Source: Bacteroidota bacterium | GTDB lineage: Bacteria; Bacteroidota; Bacteroidia; AKYH767-A; OLB10 | NCBI GenBank assembly: GCA_019136655.1 | Contig: JAGVTU010000009.1 | Coordinates: forward strand, 54,598-118,597 | Length of the DNA: 64,000 nucleotides | Reading direction: 5' to 3' | Shown here: positions 53,065 to 60,771 of the stretch, piece by piece | How the letters are laid out: the number at the start of each line of letters is the position of its first letter | How positions within the stretch are numbered: position 1 is the stretch's first letter | Translations under genes and position numbers: made by a program | Notes under the pieces: generated by a model | The model's database searches: none | Seen by the model: only the letters and a program-made list of their open reading frames with translations | Told to the model about the DNA's origin: nothing

Positions 53065-53952
53065 ATGAAGTGTTTTCAGAAGTATTTCTTACTACAACAT
53101 TGCTCTATTGTGTTTTTCTTAATATTAATTCAAACTTCTAAAACTTATGGACAAAATTATTTAAATCTGGCAGGAATAACATATTCATACGAGCAACCAT
53201 TTAATGATATTGATAAACCAAAATACAATACCATCAATCAGACAACTGCTTTTCTGAATGTTCCTTTGAAAATAAAAAAAGATTTTCTGATGCTTTCACC
53301 TTTTATGCAATTGTATGATGTCAGATTTCGAGAATATAAAACATCTTATCGCTCTGCACAGATCTCTGTTAGCTGGCTGCATCAATGGAAAAATGAACGT
53401 TGGAATACAGCATTTGTAGCTATTGCGCAAAGTAATGCTCTTAAAACAAATTGGTTTGAACAAAACACATTTCAGGCAGGAGGAGCTATTGTAAATACGT
53501 TTACAAAAAACGCAGATTTTAAAATCAAATTCGGAGTGTATGGTAATGCTGAATTTTTTGGTCCCTATTTTCTTCCATTGCTTGGTGTTGACTGGAATAT
53601 CAATGAGAGATTAGGATTATATGGTTTACTGCCCAGTTATCTTTTCTTAGAGTACAAAGTTGTACCTGATAAATTTCACGGTAAAATTTCTTTCGACACA
53701 GAATTATCAACCTTTCGCAATCAGCCAATGAATTATTTCAGAGTGAATGACAACCATATTAAAATGGTTTTTGATTTATATCTGACAAAAAACATAGTGT
53801 TATCTGCTGAAGCAGGTCATTCTGTCTTGCGAAAATTTGTATCAGGAGTGCGCAGAAACGGAAAAGCATCCGAAAGTGATTTAAACTACCGTGATGCTTT
53901 TTTGGTAAGAGCAGGTTTGTATTTCAGAGTTTCTACTGAGAGCAAAAACTAA
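53065..53952 (+). CDS. Outer membrane beta-barrel protein, DUF6268-like
   Basis: From the ATG at 53065 the protein is 295 aa with a signal peptide (SIVFFLILIQTSKTYGQ). The rest is beta-rich with repeated amphipathic strands (QNYLNLAGITYSYEQPF, RFREYKTSYRSAQISVSW, AVLSAEAGHSVLRKF-like) and ends with a strand terminating in Phe-Arg-Val-Ser. I believe it belongs to DUF6268 outer membrane proteins; function unknown. It is convergent with the Kelch protein and ends at a bidirectional hairpin. Confidence 0.75.
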   Translation: MKCFQKYFLLQHCSIVFFLILIQTSKTYGQNYLNLAGITYSYEQPFNDIDKPKYNTINQTTAFLNVPLKIKKDFLMLSPFMQLYDVRFREYKTSYRSAQISVSWLHQWKNERWNTAFVAIAQSNALKTNWFEQNTFQAGGAIVNTFTKNADFKIKFGVYGNAEFFGPYFLPLLGVDWNINERLGLYGLLPSYLFLEYKVVPDKFHGKISFDTELSTFRNQPMNYFRVNDNHIKMVFDLYLTKNIVLSAEAGHSVLRKFVSGVRRNGKASESDLNYRDAFLVRAGLYFRVSTESKN

Positions 53953-53973
53953 ATCAAACTACTGAAGACAAAG

Positions 53974-53994
53974 AACGGAGATGCCCTCCGTTTT
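53974..53994. terminator. Bidirectional terminator
   Basis: AACGGAG (53974-53980), 5-nt loop, CTCCGTT (53986-53992), followed by TT. It lies between convergent genes and abuts the stop codon of the minus-strand gene at 53993. Confidence 0.7.
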
Positions 53995-55321
53995 AATCTA
54001 TCAATAATTTTTGAGTAAAGTTCTTCACCCCGTCAGTAACATTTACAAAATACATTCCTTTTGGAAAATCATTTACTGCAAAACGATAGCTTCCTGATTG
54101 TATATTTTTTCTGTCGCTGTAAACTACTTTTCCCATCATATCAGTAACTTCAATCCGGAAATCACCGGTGTGACTGAGCGAAACAACCACTTCATCATGA
54201 GCGGGATTTGGTGAAACAGCAATAACATTTTCACTCGTGTTAATCTGATTTATTCCTGTGCTGCTGACAGTATAAATCTCTGCTGTGTTTGTAGGGAATA
54301 ATGTAACCTCCAAACCTCCGGCAATAATGAATTTATTGCCTGAAGCAGTTGCAGCACCCATGCAACGGGCTTTTGTTAAAGTATCAATATTCCATGTTGC
54401 AGTGGTTGTATCCAGAATATCAACCGTGCTAAAAACGCTCGCTAAAGCATTATCTGAGCCTCCTGCAAAAATCACCAGTCCACTCATAGATGCTGCAGAT
54501 AAATAACCTCTTGCCTGAGACAGTGAATCCACTGACCATGTATTTGCAGCCGCATCATAAATATCAATCACCTTACTTGTCTGAGTTGACATATCAAACC
54601 CACCGGCAAAATAAATTTTATTGCCACAGGCTGTTGCAGCAAGGCCGTATCGTGCCTGTGAAAGTGTCGCTGTTGACCATGTTCCTGTTGCAACATCATA
54701 AATATCTACTGCGTTAGACACAACTCCATTTAAATCTTGTCCTCCTGCAAACACAATTTTTCCTGCCGCAGCTGCACCTGCCAGTTCATAACGTGCCTGC
54801 GACAAATTTGCTGCTGTCCATGTCATACTTAATGTATCATAAATGTCAACCTTACTATAACTCACACCCATGTTGGGATCCATACCTCCTGCAAACAAAA
54901 TCTTTGACCCGTAGGCTGCACCTGCTAATCTCGTTCTTGCATCAGAAAGCTGATTGGTTGTCCATATGTTTGTAGTTGCATTATACTGATCAACGATGTT
55001 AAACACCGACAAAATCCAGTCATCAGCTCCACCTGCAAACATGGCTACATTGCCTGTTGCTGCAGCAGCAAGCCACGTCCTGCCCTGCGAAATAGAACCT
55101 GAAGACCATGTTCCTGTTCCATAATTATACATATCCAATGCAGGTGGCGGTATTGACATCATACCTATGCCACCGCCAAATATGGCTGAATTACCGGCAC
55201 TGGTTGCAGCCAGTTTTGAACGCGCACTGCTGATTGTGGCTGTACTCCATTGTGCCTGGGCTGTTGCAGCCGCTAAGGCAACAAATATGATGAGTATTGT
55301 GAGTGATTTTTGACCTTTCAT
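53993..55321 (-). CDS. Secreted Kelch-repeat protein with T9SS sorting domain
   Basis: The 442-aa protein has a signal peptide (LTILIIFVALAAATAQA) and about six Kelch-type repeats of roughly 48 residues, each with a core like AGAAAAGKIVFAGGQD and VDIYDVATGTWSTATLSQARYGLA (seen in parts). They should form a beta-propeller. The last about 80 residues are a type A T9SS sorting domain (AVSPNPAHDEVVVSL, FPKGMYFVNVTDG). It should be exported and attached to or released from the cell surface; the binding partner is unknown. Confidence 0.92.
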   Translation of the reverse strand: MKGQKSLTILIIFVALAAATAQAQWSTATISSARSKLAATSAGNSAIFGGGIGMMSIPPPALDMYNYGTGTWSSGSISQGRTWLAAAATGNVAMFAGGADDWILSVFNIVDQYNATTNIWTTNQLSDARTRLAGAAYGSKILFAGGMDPNMGVSYSKVDIYDTLSMTWTAANLSQARYELAGAAAAGKIVFAGGQDLNGVVSNAVDIYDVATGTWSTATLSQARYGLAATACGNKIYFAGGFDMSTQTSKVIDIYDAAANTWSVDSLSQARGYLSAASMSGLVIFAGGSDNALASVFSTVDILDTTTATWNIDTLTKARCMGAATASGNKFIIAGGLEVTLFPTNTAEIYTVSSTGINQINTSENVIAVSPNPAHDEVVVSLSHTGDFRIEVTDMMGKVVYSDRKNIQSGSYRFAVNDFPKGMYFVNVTDGVKNFTQKLLID

Positions 55322-55445
55322 TTGAATTTGATTTTACGAGTACAATCTTAAGCAGAATTTGTAAATCACCATCCGGTTGTTCAAAAAAATAATTATTAAA
55401 CTAAGACTTAACTTCAGGAAAGGGAAACACTACCGTAGTTTGAAA

Positions 55446-55874
55446 TCAGTCGAATAATAAATTGCTTGATGATTTCAACTCCTCCGGATCTAATACAACA
55501 ATGGCAGTCACCATCTGTATGTCTTTAATTTGTTTCACAGCCTGTGCAAAATCAAATTGAGCCCCATAATTTTTTACAATGAAAAAATAATCGAATACAG
55601 GTTTTTCCGGGATCAGCATTGCATGCACACTCTTATTTGAGAGCACGTAATATTTAATGCCATACTTGTCAACTGCCAGATAAAACGAGAATGATGCTGT
55701 GGCTCCGGGTTTGCCGAGATATAACTTATAATCTTCCTGCCGTTTGAATGCAAGGTCAAAAGCTTCATTCAGCTCATAACAAAAGCGATAATCTTTATAC
55801 GAACAAATAATTCCTGCCATCAGGAAATCATATTCATAATCCGCTTCGAGCTTTAATACTTTTTTTGCTGCCAC
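55446..55874 (-). CDS. IPExxxVDY-family-like protein
   Basis: The 142-aa cytosolic protein contains LIPEKPVFDYFFIV near residue 88, matching the named IPExxxVDY motif except for Phe in place of Val. The N-terminus is helical and charged. The family is a conserved unknown of Bacteroidota. A TATTTTTG box (55923-55930, minus) lies 48 nt upstream, sharing the 63-nt gap with the divergent tadA. Confidence 0.75.
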   Translation of the reverse strand: MAAKKVLKLEADYEYDFLMAGIICSYKDYRFCYELNEAFDLAFKRQEDYKLYLGKPGATASFSFYLAVDKYGIKYYVLSNKSVHAMLIPEKPVFDYFFIVKNYGAQFDFAQAVKQIKDIQMVTAIVVLDPEELKSSSNLLFD

Positions 55875-55937
55875 AACAGGTAAAATTGAAAACGATATTT
55901 AAAAAACAAACTTAATTTAGCGCAAAAATAAGGTAAG

Positions 55938-56387
55938 ATGGAATTGAATTACGGCAGCGATGAACATTTTATGCGTGAAGCTTTAAAAGAAGCCAAAGAA
56001 GCACTTGCTGCTGACGAAATTCCCGTAGGTGCAGTGATAGTTCATTCAGGAAAAATAATTGCCCGAGGCCGCAATATGACTGAAAAACTTAATGATGTAA
56101 CTGCACATGCAGAGATGATTTGTTTTACTTCGGCAGCCAATTACATGAATTCAAAATATCTCAAAGACTGCACGCTGTATGTAACGCTGGAGCCCTGTGT
56201 GATGTGTGCTGGAGCTTCTTTCTGGACACAAATACCTCGAATTGTATATGGCGCTTCAGACGAAAAACGGGGCTACACAACAATAGCTCAAGGTGTGATG
56301 CACAAAAAAACGCAGATTAAGAGAGGTGTGCTGGAAGAAGAATGCAGCACACTGCTAAAAGATTTTTTTAAAAAGAAAAGAATGTAA
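55938..56387 (+). CDS. tadA: tRNA adenosine(34) deaminase / nucleoside deaminase
   Basis: The 149-aa cytidine/deoxycytidylate deaminase-fold protein has the Zn ligands and catalytic Glu in TAHAEMICF (HAE) and LEPCVMCAGA (PCxxC). The start FMREALKEAKEALAADEIPVGAVIV (in parts) is the TadA consensus. TadA converts A34 to inosine in tRNA-Arg(ACG). Guanine deaminase-like paralogs share this fold, so substrate is inferred from similarity. It overlaps no gene and ends 27 nt before the convergent response regulator. Confidence 0.88.
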   Translation: MELNYGSDEHFMREALKEAKEALAADEIPVGAVIVHSGKIIARGRNMTEKLNDVTAHAEMICFTSAANYMNSKYLKDCTLYVTLEPCVMCAGASFWTQIPRIVYGASDEKRGYTTIAQGVMHKKTQIKRGVLEEECSTLLKDFFKKKRM

Positions 56388-56414
56388 CAGCACTTACACT
56401 GTGCTAACAGAATA

Positions 56415-56804
56415 TTAAAAGTTGATAGCCTGCAACATGGAGTCTGTCAAAGGTTTGTTCAGGAACCTTTTTACAAAACGGTTTTTATTGGCACGGTTGA
56501 GGTCTTTAAAACTGTCGGAACTTGACAGCAATACGATTTTACATTTCTTATGTATTGCTTCAGGTAGTTTTTCAAACTCATCCAAAAAAGCAAAACCATC
56601 CATTTCGGGCATTACAATATCGAGGAAAATAATTTCCGGAAGTTGTTCCACAGGTGTGGTGGTGAGAAAATCGAGTGTTTGTTTGGCACTGGTGTAGGTG
56701 CTTGTTTTATCACAAAAATCAGAATTGCTGATTACCTGTTTTATCATGAGTTGTTCAGCCTCACTGTCGTCAACCACTAAAACGTTATTGTATTTCTTAC
56801 TCAT
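56415..56804 (-). CDS. Single-domain response regulator (CheY-like)
   Basis: The 129-aa receiver domain has the acidic pair DDSE near residues 12-13, the phospho-acceptor Asp in IFLDIVMPEMDGF (near 62), Ser in VLLSSSDS and the conserved Lys in FLNKPL (near 118). There is no output domain. It starts 6 nt after the HATPase gene and forms a pair with the split sensor upstream. Confidence 0.93.
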   Translation of the reverse strand: MSKKYNNVLVVDDSEAEQLMIKQVISNSDFCDKTSTYTSAKQTLDFLTTTPVEQLPEIIFLDIVMPEMDGFAFLDEFEKLPEAIHKKCKIVLLSSSDSFKDLNRANKNRFVKRFLNKPLTDSMLQAINF

Positions 56805-56810
56805 AAGTTA

Positions 56811-57323
56811 TTATTCAAAAAATGTTGTGCTGCTTTGCGAATAGTTGTTTGGTATTTCAATTGTGAAAGTTGTTCCAACATTCAGAACAGATTCCACAAA
56901 AATTTTCCCTCCTAACTTTTCAATTATTTCTTTCGTCATAAACAAACCCATTCCTCTCCCCAGTTCGCGCTTGCTGTCCTTGTCAAACAGATTAAATATT
57001 TTATCTGTTTCTTCGGGAGCTATACCAATTCCGTTGTCCTGAATATGAATAATGGCTTTGTCTTTATCGTTAAAAACATTCAGTTTTAATTTCGATTTAT
57101 CGCCTGTTATATTTCTGTATTTAATTCCGTTGGATATAAGATTATTAAACACAAGTGAGAGAAGTTTTTGATTGCCTGCAAATGGTGCTGTTGATTCTTC
57201 ATGAAATTCAATCTGAATCTGATCAATGCCTTCGGTATATCGAAGGTTGTCCACCGAGTGCCTGTATATTTCATTGAAGTTAACCGGCACTGCAGACGCA
57301 TTTACCATCTGCACCTGACGCAT
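56811..57323 (-). CDS. Histidine kinase ATPase domain, separated from its sensor part
   Basis: The 170-aa frame is a HATPase_c domain: N box NNLISNGIKY, G1 box DNGIGIAPEE, F box IFNLF and G2 box GRGMGLFMTKEI. Before it, only the end of the linker (VMRQVQMVNASAVPVNFNEI) is present. Its ATG overlaps the TAA of the PAS gene (TAATG). The frame also reads back upstream as KAGNKTREVMRQV, ending at a TGA inside the PAS gene. A one-base indel there would fuse the two parts, but even so no dimerisation/phospho-acceptor His domain exists. Confidence 0.8.
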   Translation of the reverse strand: MRQVQMVNASAVPVNFNEIYRHSVDNLRYTEGIDQIQIEFHEESTAPFAGNQKLLSLVFNNLISNGIKYRNITGDKSKLKLNVFNDKDKAIIHIQDNGIGIAPEETDKIFNLFDKDSKRELGRGMGLFMTKEIIEKLGGKIFVESVLNVGTTFTIEIPNNYSQSSTTFFE

Positions 57324-57727
57324 TACTTCTCGTGTTTTATTACCAGCTTTTCAGTACTTACAACAGAAGCTGCCTGCTCAATGCTATGACCATAAATACC
57401 AATGTAACCTGCCTCTGGAAATGGTATTACTGAAAAATGAAACAAATATTCATGATATCTGATGGTTGCATCGTGCTCTTTTGGTGCATTCGTATTGAAT
57501 ATTTCGGGATAAATCATTTTTGCCTGATTGTTTACAGGCTCATTCAGTTTGCATTGCCAGTAACTGAGAATGGGCATTGCTGCTACATTGTGATATACCA
57601 CTTTACCGGAATAATCAATTTTAATCACCGGAAACATATTGTTTTCATGAGGTGAAACGAAGTTTGAATTTTTCTCTGCCATGAATATTTTGTTTAATTG
57701 AACAATAGTTGAACGAAACTTTTCCAT
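57323..57727 (-). CDS. PAS sensor part of a split or broken histidine kinase
   Basis: The 134-aa protein is a PAS-like domain (NNMFPVIKIDYSGKVVYHNVAAMPIL, in parts, and a final GYIGIYGHSIEQ strand-helix). It ends shortly after the PAS domain, at IKHEK. It has no transmembrane segment. The following gene holds the kinase ATPase domain in another frame. Together they lack about 60-70 residues expected for the DHp domain. This suggests an internal deletion plus frameshift. Confidence 0.7.
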   Translation of the reverse strand: MEKFRSTIVQLNKIFMAEKNSNFVSPHENNMFPVIKIDYSGKVVYHNVAAMPILSYWQCKLNEPVNNQAKMIYPEIFNTNAPKEHDATIRYHEYLFHFSVIPFPEAGYIGIYGHSIEQAASVVSTEKLVIKHEK

Positions 57728-57968
57728 AAAGGCTCATAATCCATCGTGCCTGTGCTTACATCTGTAAGGTTTTGCCTAAAAAAATTTCTTAATAACCGAT
57801 TTTACAGAATGACAACGCGGGAATGACTTCTTAAAAACACCCCATTTTCAGGTGTAAGAAAAGCAAACTTTCAGTCAAAATCTTTGTTAGGATGACATGG
57901 TTTCAGATTCAAATCAATTTTCACGGGAAACTTTATTTTTGCAAAAATTTTAATTATCAAATAATATC
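57728..57968. other. 241-nt divergent intergenic region
   Basis: It separates the PAS gene from the bacilliredoxin gene. The TATTTTTG box at 57934-57941 (next entry) is the only clear signal; no small gene or RNA is seen. Confidence 0.5.
57934..57941 (+). promoter_or_regulatory. -7 box for the bacilliredoxin gene
   Basis: TATTTTTG matches TAnnTTTG and lies 27 nt upstream of the ATG at 57969. Confidence 0.55.
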
Positions 57969-58385
57969 ATGCCATATCCAGAACAATTTTGCGCACCTAT
58001 GCGCCAGGATTTAACCTCTGCAGGATTCGAAGAATTAAGAACTCCGGTAGATGTAGATGTAGCCATTCCCAACAGTAAGGGAACCCTTCTGCTGATGATA
58101 AACTCTGTTTGCGGTTGTGCTGCCGGAGCAGCACGCCCGGGTGCTAAACTTTCGTTGCGAAACGAAAAGAAACCTGACAGACTGGTTACCGTTTTTGCAG
58201 GACAAGACCTTGAAGCAACCGCTCAGGCACGCAAATACACAGCTCCATATCCTCCTTCATCACCAAGTATTGCACTCTTCAAAGACGGACAGCTTGTTCA
58301 CTTTGTAGAACGTCATAACATTGAAGGATATTCGGCTGAGCAAATTGCCGAAGGGCTTCAGGCAGCGTACAATAAATTCTGCTAA
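57969..58385 (+). CDS. Bacilliredoxin (BrxA/BrxB, YphP/YqiW family)
   Basis: The 138-aa thioredoxin-fold protein has the family CGC active-site motif in NSVCGCAAGAARPG (near residue 46). The opening (MPYPEQFCAPMRQDLTSAGFEEL, in parts) and FAGQDLEATAQAR are typical. Bacilliredoxins remove bacillithiol from mixed disulfides on proteins, implying that this organism makes bacillithiol. Two tandem hairpins follow the gene. Confidence 0.92.
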   Translation: MPYPEQFCAPMRQDLTSAGFEELRTPVDVDVAIPNSKGTLLLMINSVCGCAAGAARPGAKLSLRNEKKPDRLVTVFAGQDLEATAQARKYTAPYPPSSPSIALFKDGQLVHFVERHNIEGYSAEQIAEGLQAAYNKFC

Positions 58386-58396
58386 GAAAAATTTCG

Positions 58397-58426
58397 GGTA
58401 AAGAGTTTCTTTAATCACTCTTTACC
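58397..58426 (+). terminator. Terminator after the bacilliredoxin gene
   Basis: GGTAAAGAGT (58397-58406), 10-nt loop, ACTCTTTACC (58417-58426): a perfect 10-bp stem 11 nt after the stop codon. A short T-run (GTTTT) follows at 58431. Confidence 0.7.
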
Positions 58427-58435
58427 ATAAGTTTT

Positions 58436-58481
58436 AATGGTTACTTTTGTTTGACATATAAGTTAAACCGAAGTAACCATT
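58436..58481 (+). promoter_or_regulatory. Hairpin directly upstream of the yifB start codon
   Basis: AATGGTTACTT (58436-58446) and AAGTAACCATT (58471-58481) are perfect 11-bp arms with a partly complementary loop (GTTT/AAAC). The right arm ends 4 nt before the ATG at 58486 and is followed by a T-run, so it could terminate transcription or mask the initiation region of yifB. Confidence 0.5.
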
Positions 58482-58485
58482 TTTT

Positions 58486-60024
58486 ATGCTTGTCAAAACC
58501 TACGGATGTGCTGTTTACGGAATAAATGCTACACCTATTACTGTTGAGGTAAATGTAGGACAGGGAACCAAGTTTTTTCATGTAGGCCTGCCTGACAATG
58601 CCGTGAAAGAAAGTCAGCAACGAATAGAAGCTGCTTTAAAAAATACAGGTTTTAAAATGCCGGGTAAGAAAGTAGTGGTCAATATGGCTCCTGCCGATAT
58701 CAGAAAAGAAGGCTCTGCTTATGATCTGACCATTGCAATGGGAATATTAGCTGCCAGCGAACAAATAGTAGCTCCCGGAATGGAAGAATATATCATCATG
58801 GGCGAGTTATCACTTGATGGCGGACTGCAGCCCATCAAAGGATCGCTGCCCATTGCCATAGAAGCACGCAAAAACGGATTCAAAGGATTTTTTCTTCCAC
58901 ATCAGAATGCACGCGAAGCTGCTATTGTCAGCGACCTTGATGTGTATGGCATCAACAATATTAAGGAAGTAATAGAATTTTTTACGGGTGAAGCAACACT
59001 GCAGCCTACCGTAGTAAATACGAGGGATGAATTTTATGCAGCACAAATACAAAGTGAATTTGATTTTTCAGATGTAAAAGGTCAGGAAAATATTAAACGC
59101 TCGCTCGAAATTGCCGCTGCAGGCGGACACAATGTAATTTTAATAGGTCCACCGGGTGCAGGCAAAACCATGCTTGCAAAACGATTGCCTACCATATTGC
59201 CTCCATTAACATTGCACGAGGCACTGGAAACTACCAAAATACATTCAGTAGCAGGTAAAATGGGCAAACAGGCATCGCTGATTTCAGTGCGGCCTTTTCG
59301 TTCGCCACACCACACCATCAGCGATGTGGCCTTGGTTGGCGGAGGAGGAATTCCTCAGCCCGGAGAAATATCGCTTGCACACAATGGCGTTCTGTTTCTT
59401 GACGAACTACCTGAGTTTAAACGTACCGTTCTGGAAGTGATGCGTCAGCCGCTGGAAGAAAGACGGGTAACCATTTCAAGGGCAAAATTTTCAGTAGAAT
59501 ATCCTGCAAGTTTTATGTTGGTAGCATCTATGAATCCGTGCCCCTGCGGATTTTACAACCATCCCGAAAAAGAATGTGTATGTGCGCCCGGTGTGGTTCA
59601 GAAATATCTCAACAGAATTTCAGGTCCTTTGCTCGACAGGATTGACTTGCACGTGGAAGTTACTCCCGTACCTTTCTCGGAATTGTCGAAACAACGGTTG
59701 TCTGAAAAGAGTGAAGACATACGCAAACGGGTGGTTGAAGCACGGCAGATTCAGGCACAGCGCTATAAAGAAAATGAGGGTATTTACTGCAATGCACAGA
59801 TGAGCAGCAAGATGTTACACTCTATATGCAAAATTTCGGAAGAAGGAAATCAGCTATTGAAAACGGCTATGGAACGGTTGGGGTTGTCGGCCAGAGCCTA
59901 TGACCGTATTCTGAAAGTTTCGCGTACGGTGGCCGACCTTGCCGGCAGTGAAGACATCAGGACAGAACACCTTGCAGAAGCCATACAATTCAGGAGTCTG
60001 GATCGCGAAGGCTGGGCAGGCTAA
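58486..60024 (+). CDS. YifB/ComM family Mg-chelatase-like AAA+ ATPase
   Basis: The 512-aa protein has an N-terminal Lon-like substrate domain (residues 1-165), Walker [16 protein letters not shown] near 220, Walker [10 protein letters not shown] near 305, a Cys-rich [17 protein letters not shown] near 350, and the C-terminal Mg_chelatase_C domain ([22 protein letters not shown]). The family includes ComM, a branch-migration helicase in natural transformation. Its start lies just after a hairpin. Confidence 0.93.
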   Translation: MLVKTYGCAVYGINATPITVEVNVGQGTKFFHVGLPDNAVKESQQRIEAALKNTGFKMPGKKVVVNMAPADIRKEGSAYDLTIAMGILAASEQIVAPGMEEYIIMGELSLDGGLQPIKGSLPIAIEARKNGFKGFFLPHQNAREAAIVSDLDVYGINNIKEVIEFFTGEATLQPTVVNTRDEFYAAQIQSEFDFSDVKGQENIKRSLEIAAAGGHNVILIGPPGAGKTMLAKRLPTILPPLTLHEALETTKIHSVAGKMGKQASLISVRPFRSPHHTISDVALVGGGGIPQPGEISLAHNGVLFLDELPEFKRTVLEVMRQPLEERRVTISRAKFSVEYPASFMLVASMNPCPCGFYNHPEKECVCAPGVVQKYLNRISGPLLDRIDLHVEVTPVPFSELSKQRLSEKSEDIRKRVVEARQIQAQRYKENEGIYCNAQMSSKMLHSICKISEEGNQLLKTAMERLGLSARAYDRILKVSRTVADLAGSEDIRTEHLAEAIQFRSLDREGWAG

Positions 60025-60061
60025 ATTTTCGCAGGAAAATTTTTTTTTAACAGAAAAAAGC

Positions 60062-60069
60062 TATTTTTG
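60062..60069 (+). promoter_or_regulatory. Candidate -7 box upstream of tRNA-Asn
   Basis: TATTTTTG matches TAnnTTTG, 117 nt before the tRNA 5' end. It would require a processed 5' leader of about 110 nt. Confidence 0.35.
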
Positions 60070-60186
60070 CCGTCCCTTTACAAAGTGTAATTCGTGATTA
60101 CACGTGTTTTAGTTCCGCCTGTTGGCGGAATGGCTTGAGTTAAGAAAAGCATTTTTCTGTTTCGGCAGAAATTCAATGAGGCAAAT

Positions 60187-60260
60187 TCCTCCTTAGCTCA
60201 GCTGGTTAGAGCACATGACTGTTAATCATGGGGTCCCTGGTTCGAGCCCAGGAGGGGGAG
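60187..60260 (+). tRNA. tRNA-Asn (anticodon GUU)
   Basis: A full cloverleaf folds: acceptor TCCTCCT (60187-60193) with AGGGGGA (60253-60259), one G-T pair; D-arm GCTCAGCTGGTTAGAGC; anticodon arm CATGA-CTGTTAA-TCATG with GTT at 60221-60223; T-arm CCTGG-TTCGAGC-CCAGG. Position 60260 is the discriminator G. CCA is not encoded. It is followed at once by an intrinsic terminator. Confidence 0.97.
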
Positions 60261-60261
60261 C

Positions 60262-60290
60262 AAAACCTCGCAGCAATGCGGGGTTTTTTT
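60262..60290 (+). terminator. Terminator of tRNA-Asn
   Basis: AAAACCTCGCA (60262-60272), GCAA loop, TGCGGGGTTTT (60277-60287) with a T7 run; one T-G wobble. The stem starts 2 nt after the tRNA. Confidence 0.85.
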
Positions 60291-60311
60291 ATTTTAAAAT
60301 ATCTGTTTACG

Positions 60312-60581
60312 ATGTATCATGTTTATGTGCTTTTAAGTCTGAAAAGCAACATTTATTATGTTGGGCAAACTTCTGATTTAGATGAAAGAATTATTCAACA
60401 TAATCAAACTGCAACTGATAATTTTACCTCTAAACACCGGCCTTGGGAACTAAAAGCTTCTATTGCTGTGGATAATTTAAAAGAGGCTCTTCTGCTTGAA
60501 AAATTTATCAAAAAGCAAAAACGAAAATCGTTTATCGTGCTGACTAGTCCTGAATTGGGTTTACAAATGCTTTTGCATTAA
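60312..60581 (+). CDS. GIY-YIG nuclease superfamily protein
   Basis: From the ATG at 60312 the protein is 89 aa (MYHVYVLLSLKSNIYYVGQTSDLDERIIQHN, in parts). The family's two Tyr strands are VYVLL and YYVGQT, with the catalytic Arg in DLDERIIQHN and Glu in LLLEKFIKKQK. The longest reading frame starts inside the tRNA and is rejected. Small stand-alone GIY-YIG proteins (UPF0213/YhbQ-like) are widespread; their role is unclear. It lies right after a tRNA gene. Confidence 0.88.
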   Translation: MYHVYVLLSLKSNIYYVGQTSDLDERIIQHNQTATDNFTSKHRPWELKASIAVDNLKEALLLEKFIKKQKRKSFIVLTSPELGLQMLLH

Positions 60582-60771
60582 GAGCGATAAAGCTTATATT
60601 TACTGCAAAAAAAGTCCTTTGCTTATGAAAAGAATCCACTTCCTCTTCAGCTAACTTATAGTTGGTTTAATTTAAAGTTATTGCACCACAGATAATTGTC
60701 AATGATTTAGCATAGTATTATTAGTGGCAACCCAATCTGTTGGTTATACAAAAAATTTAACAAACAAACTT
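60582..60771. other. 190-nt gap, nothing recognised
   Basis: AT-rich sequence between the GIY-YIG gene and the T9SS cargo gene; no clear terminator or promoter box was found. Confidence 0.4.

Noticed and set aside
53993..55321. CRISPR-like or DNA repeat array in the Kelch gene
   Set aside because: The periodicity is of the encoded about 48-residue protein repeats; the DNA copies are diverged and fully coding.
60228..60311. Longer start for the GIY-YIG protein
   Set aside because: It would begin inside tRNA-Asn and read through its terminator; the ATG at 60312 matches the family start.
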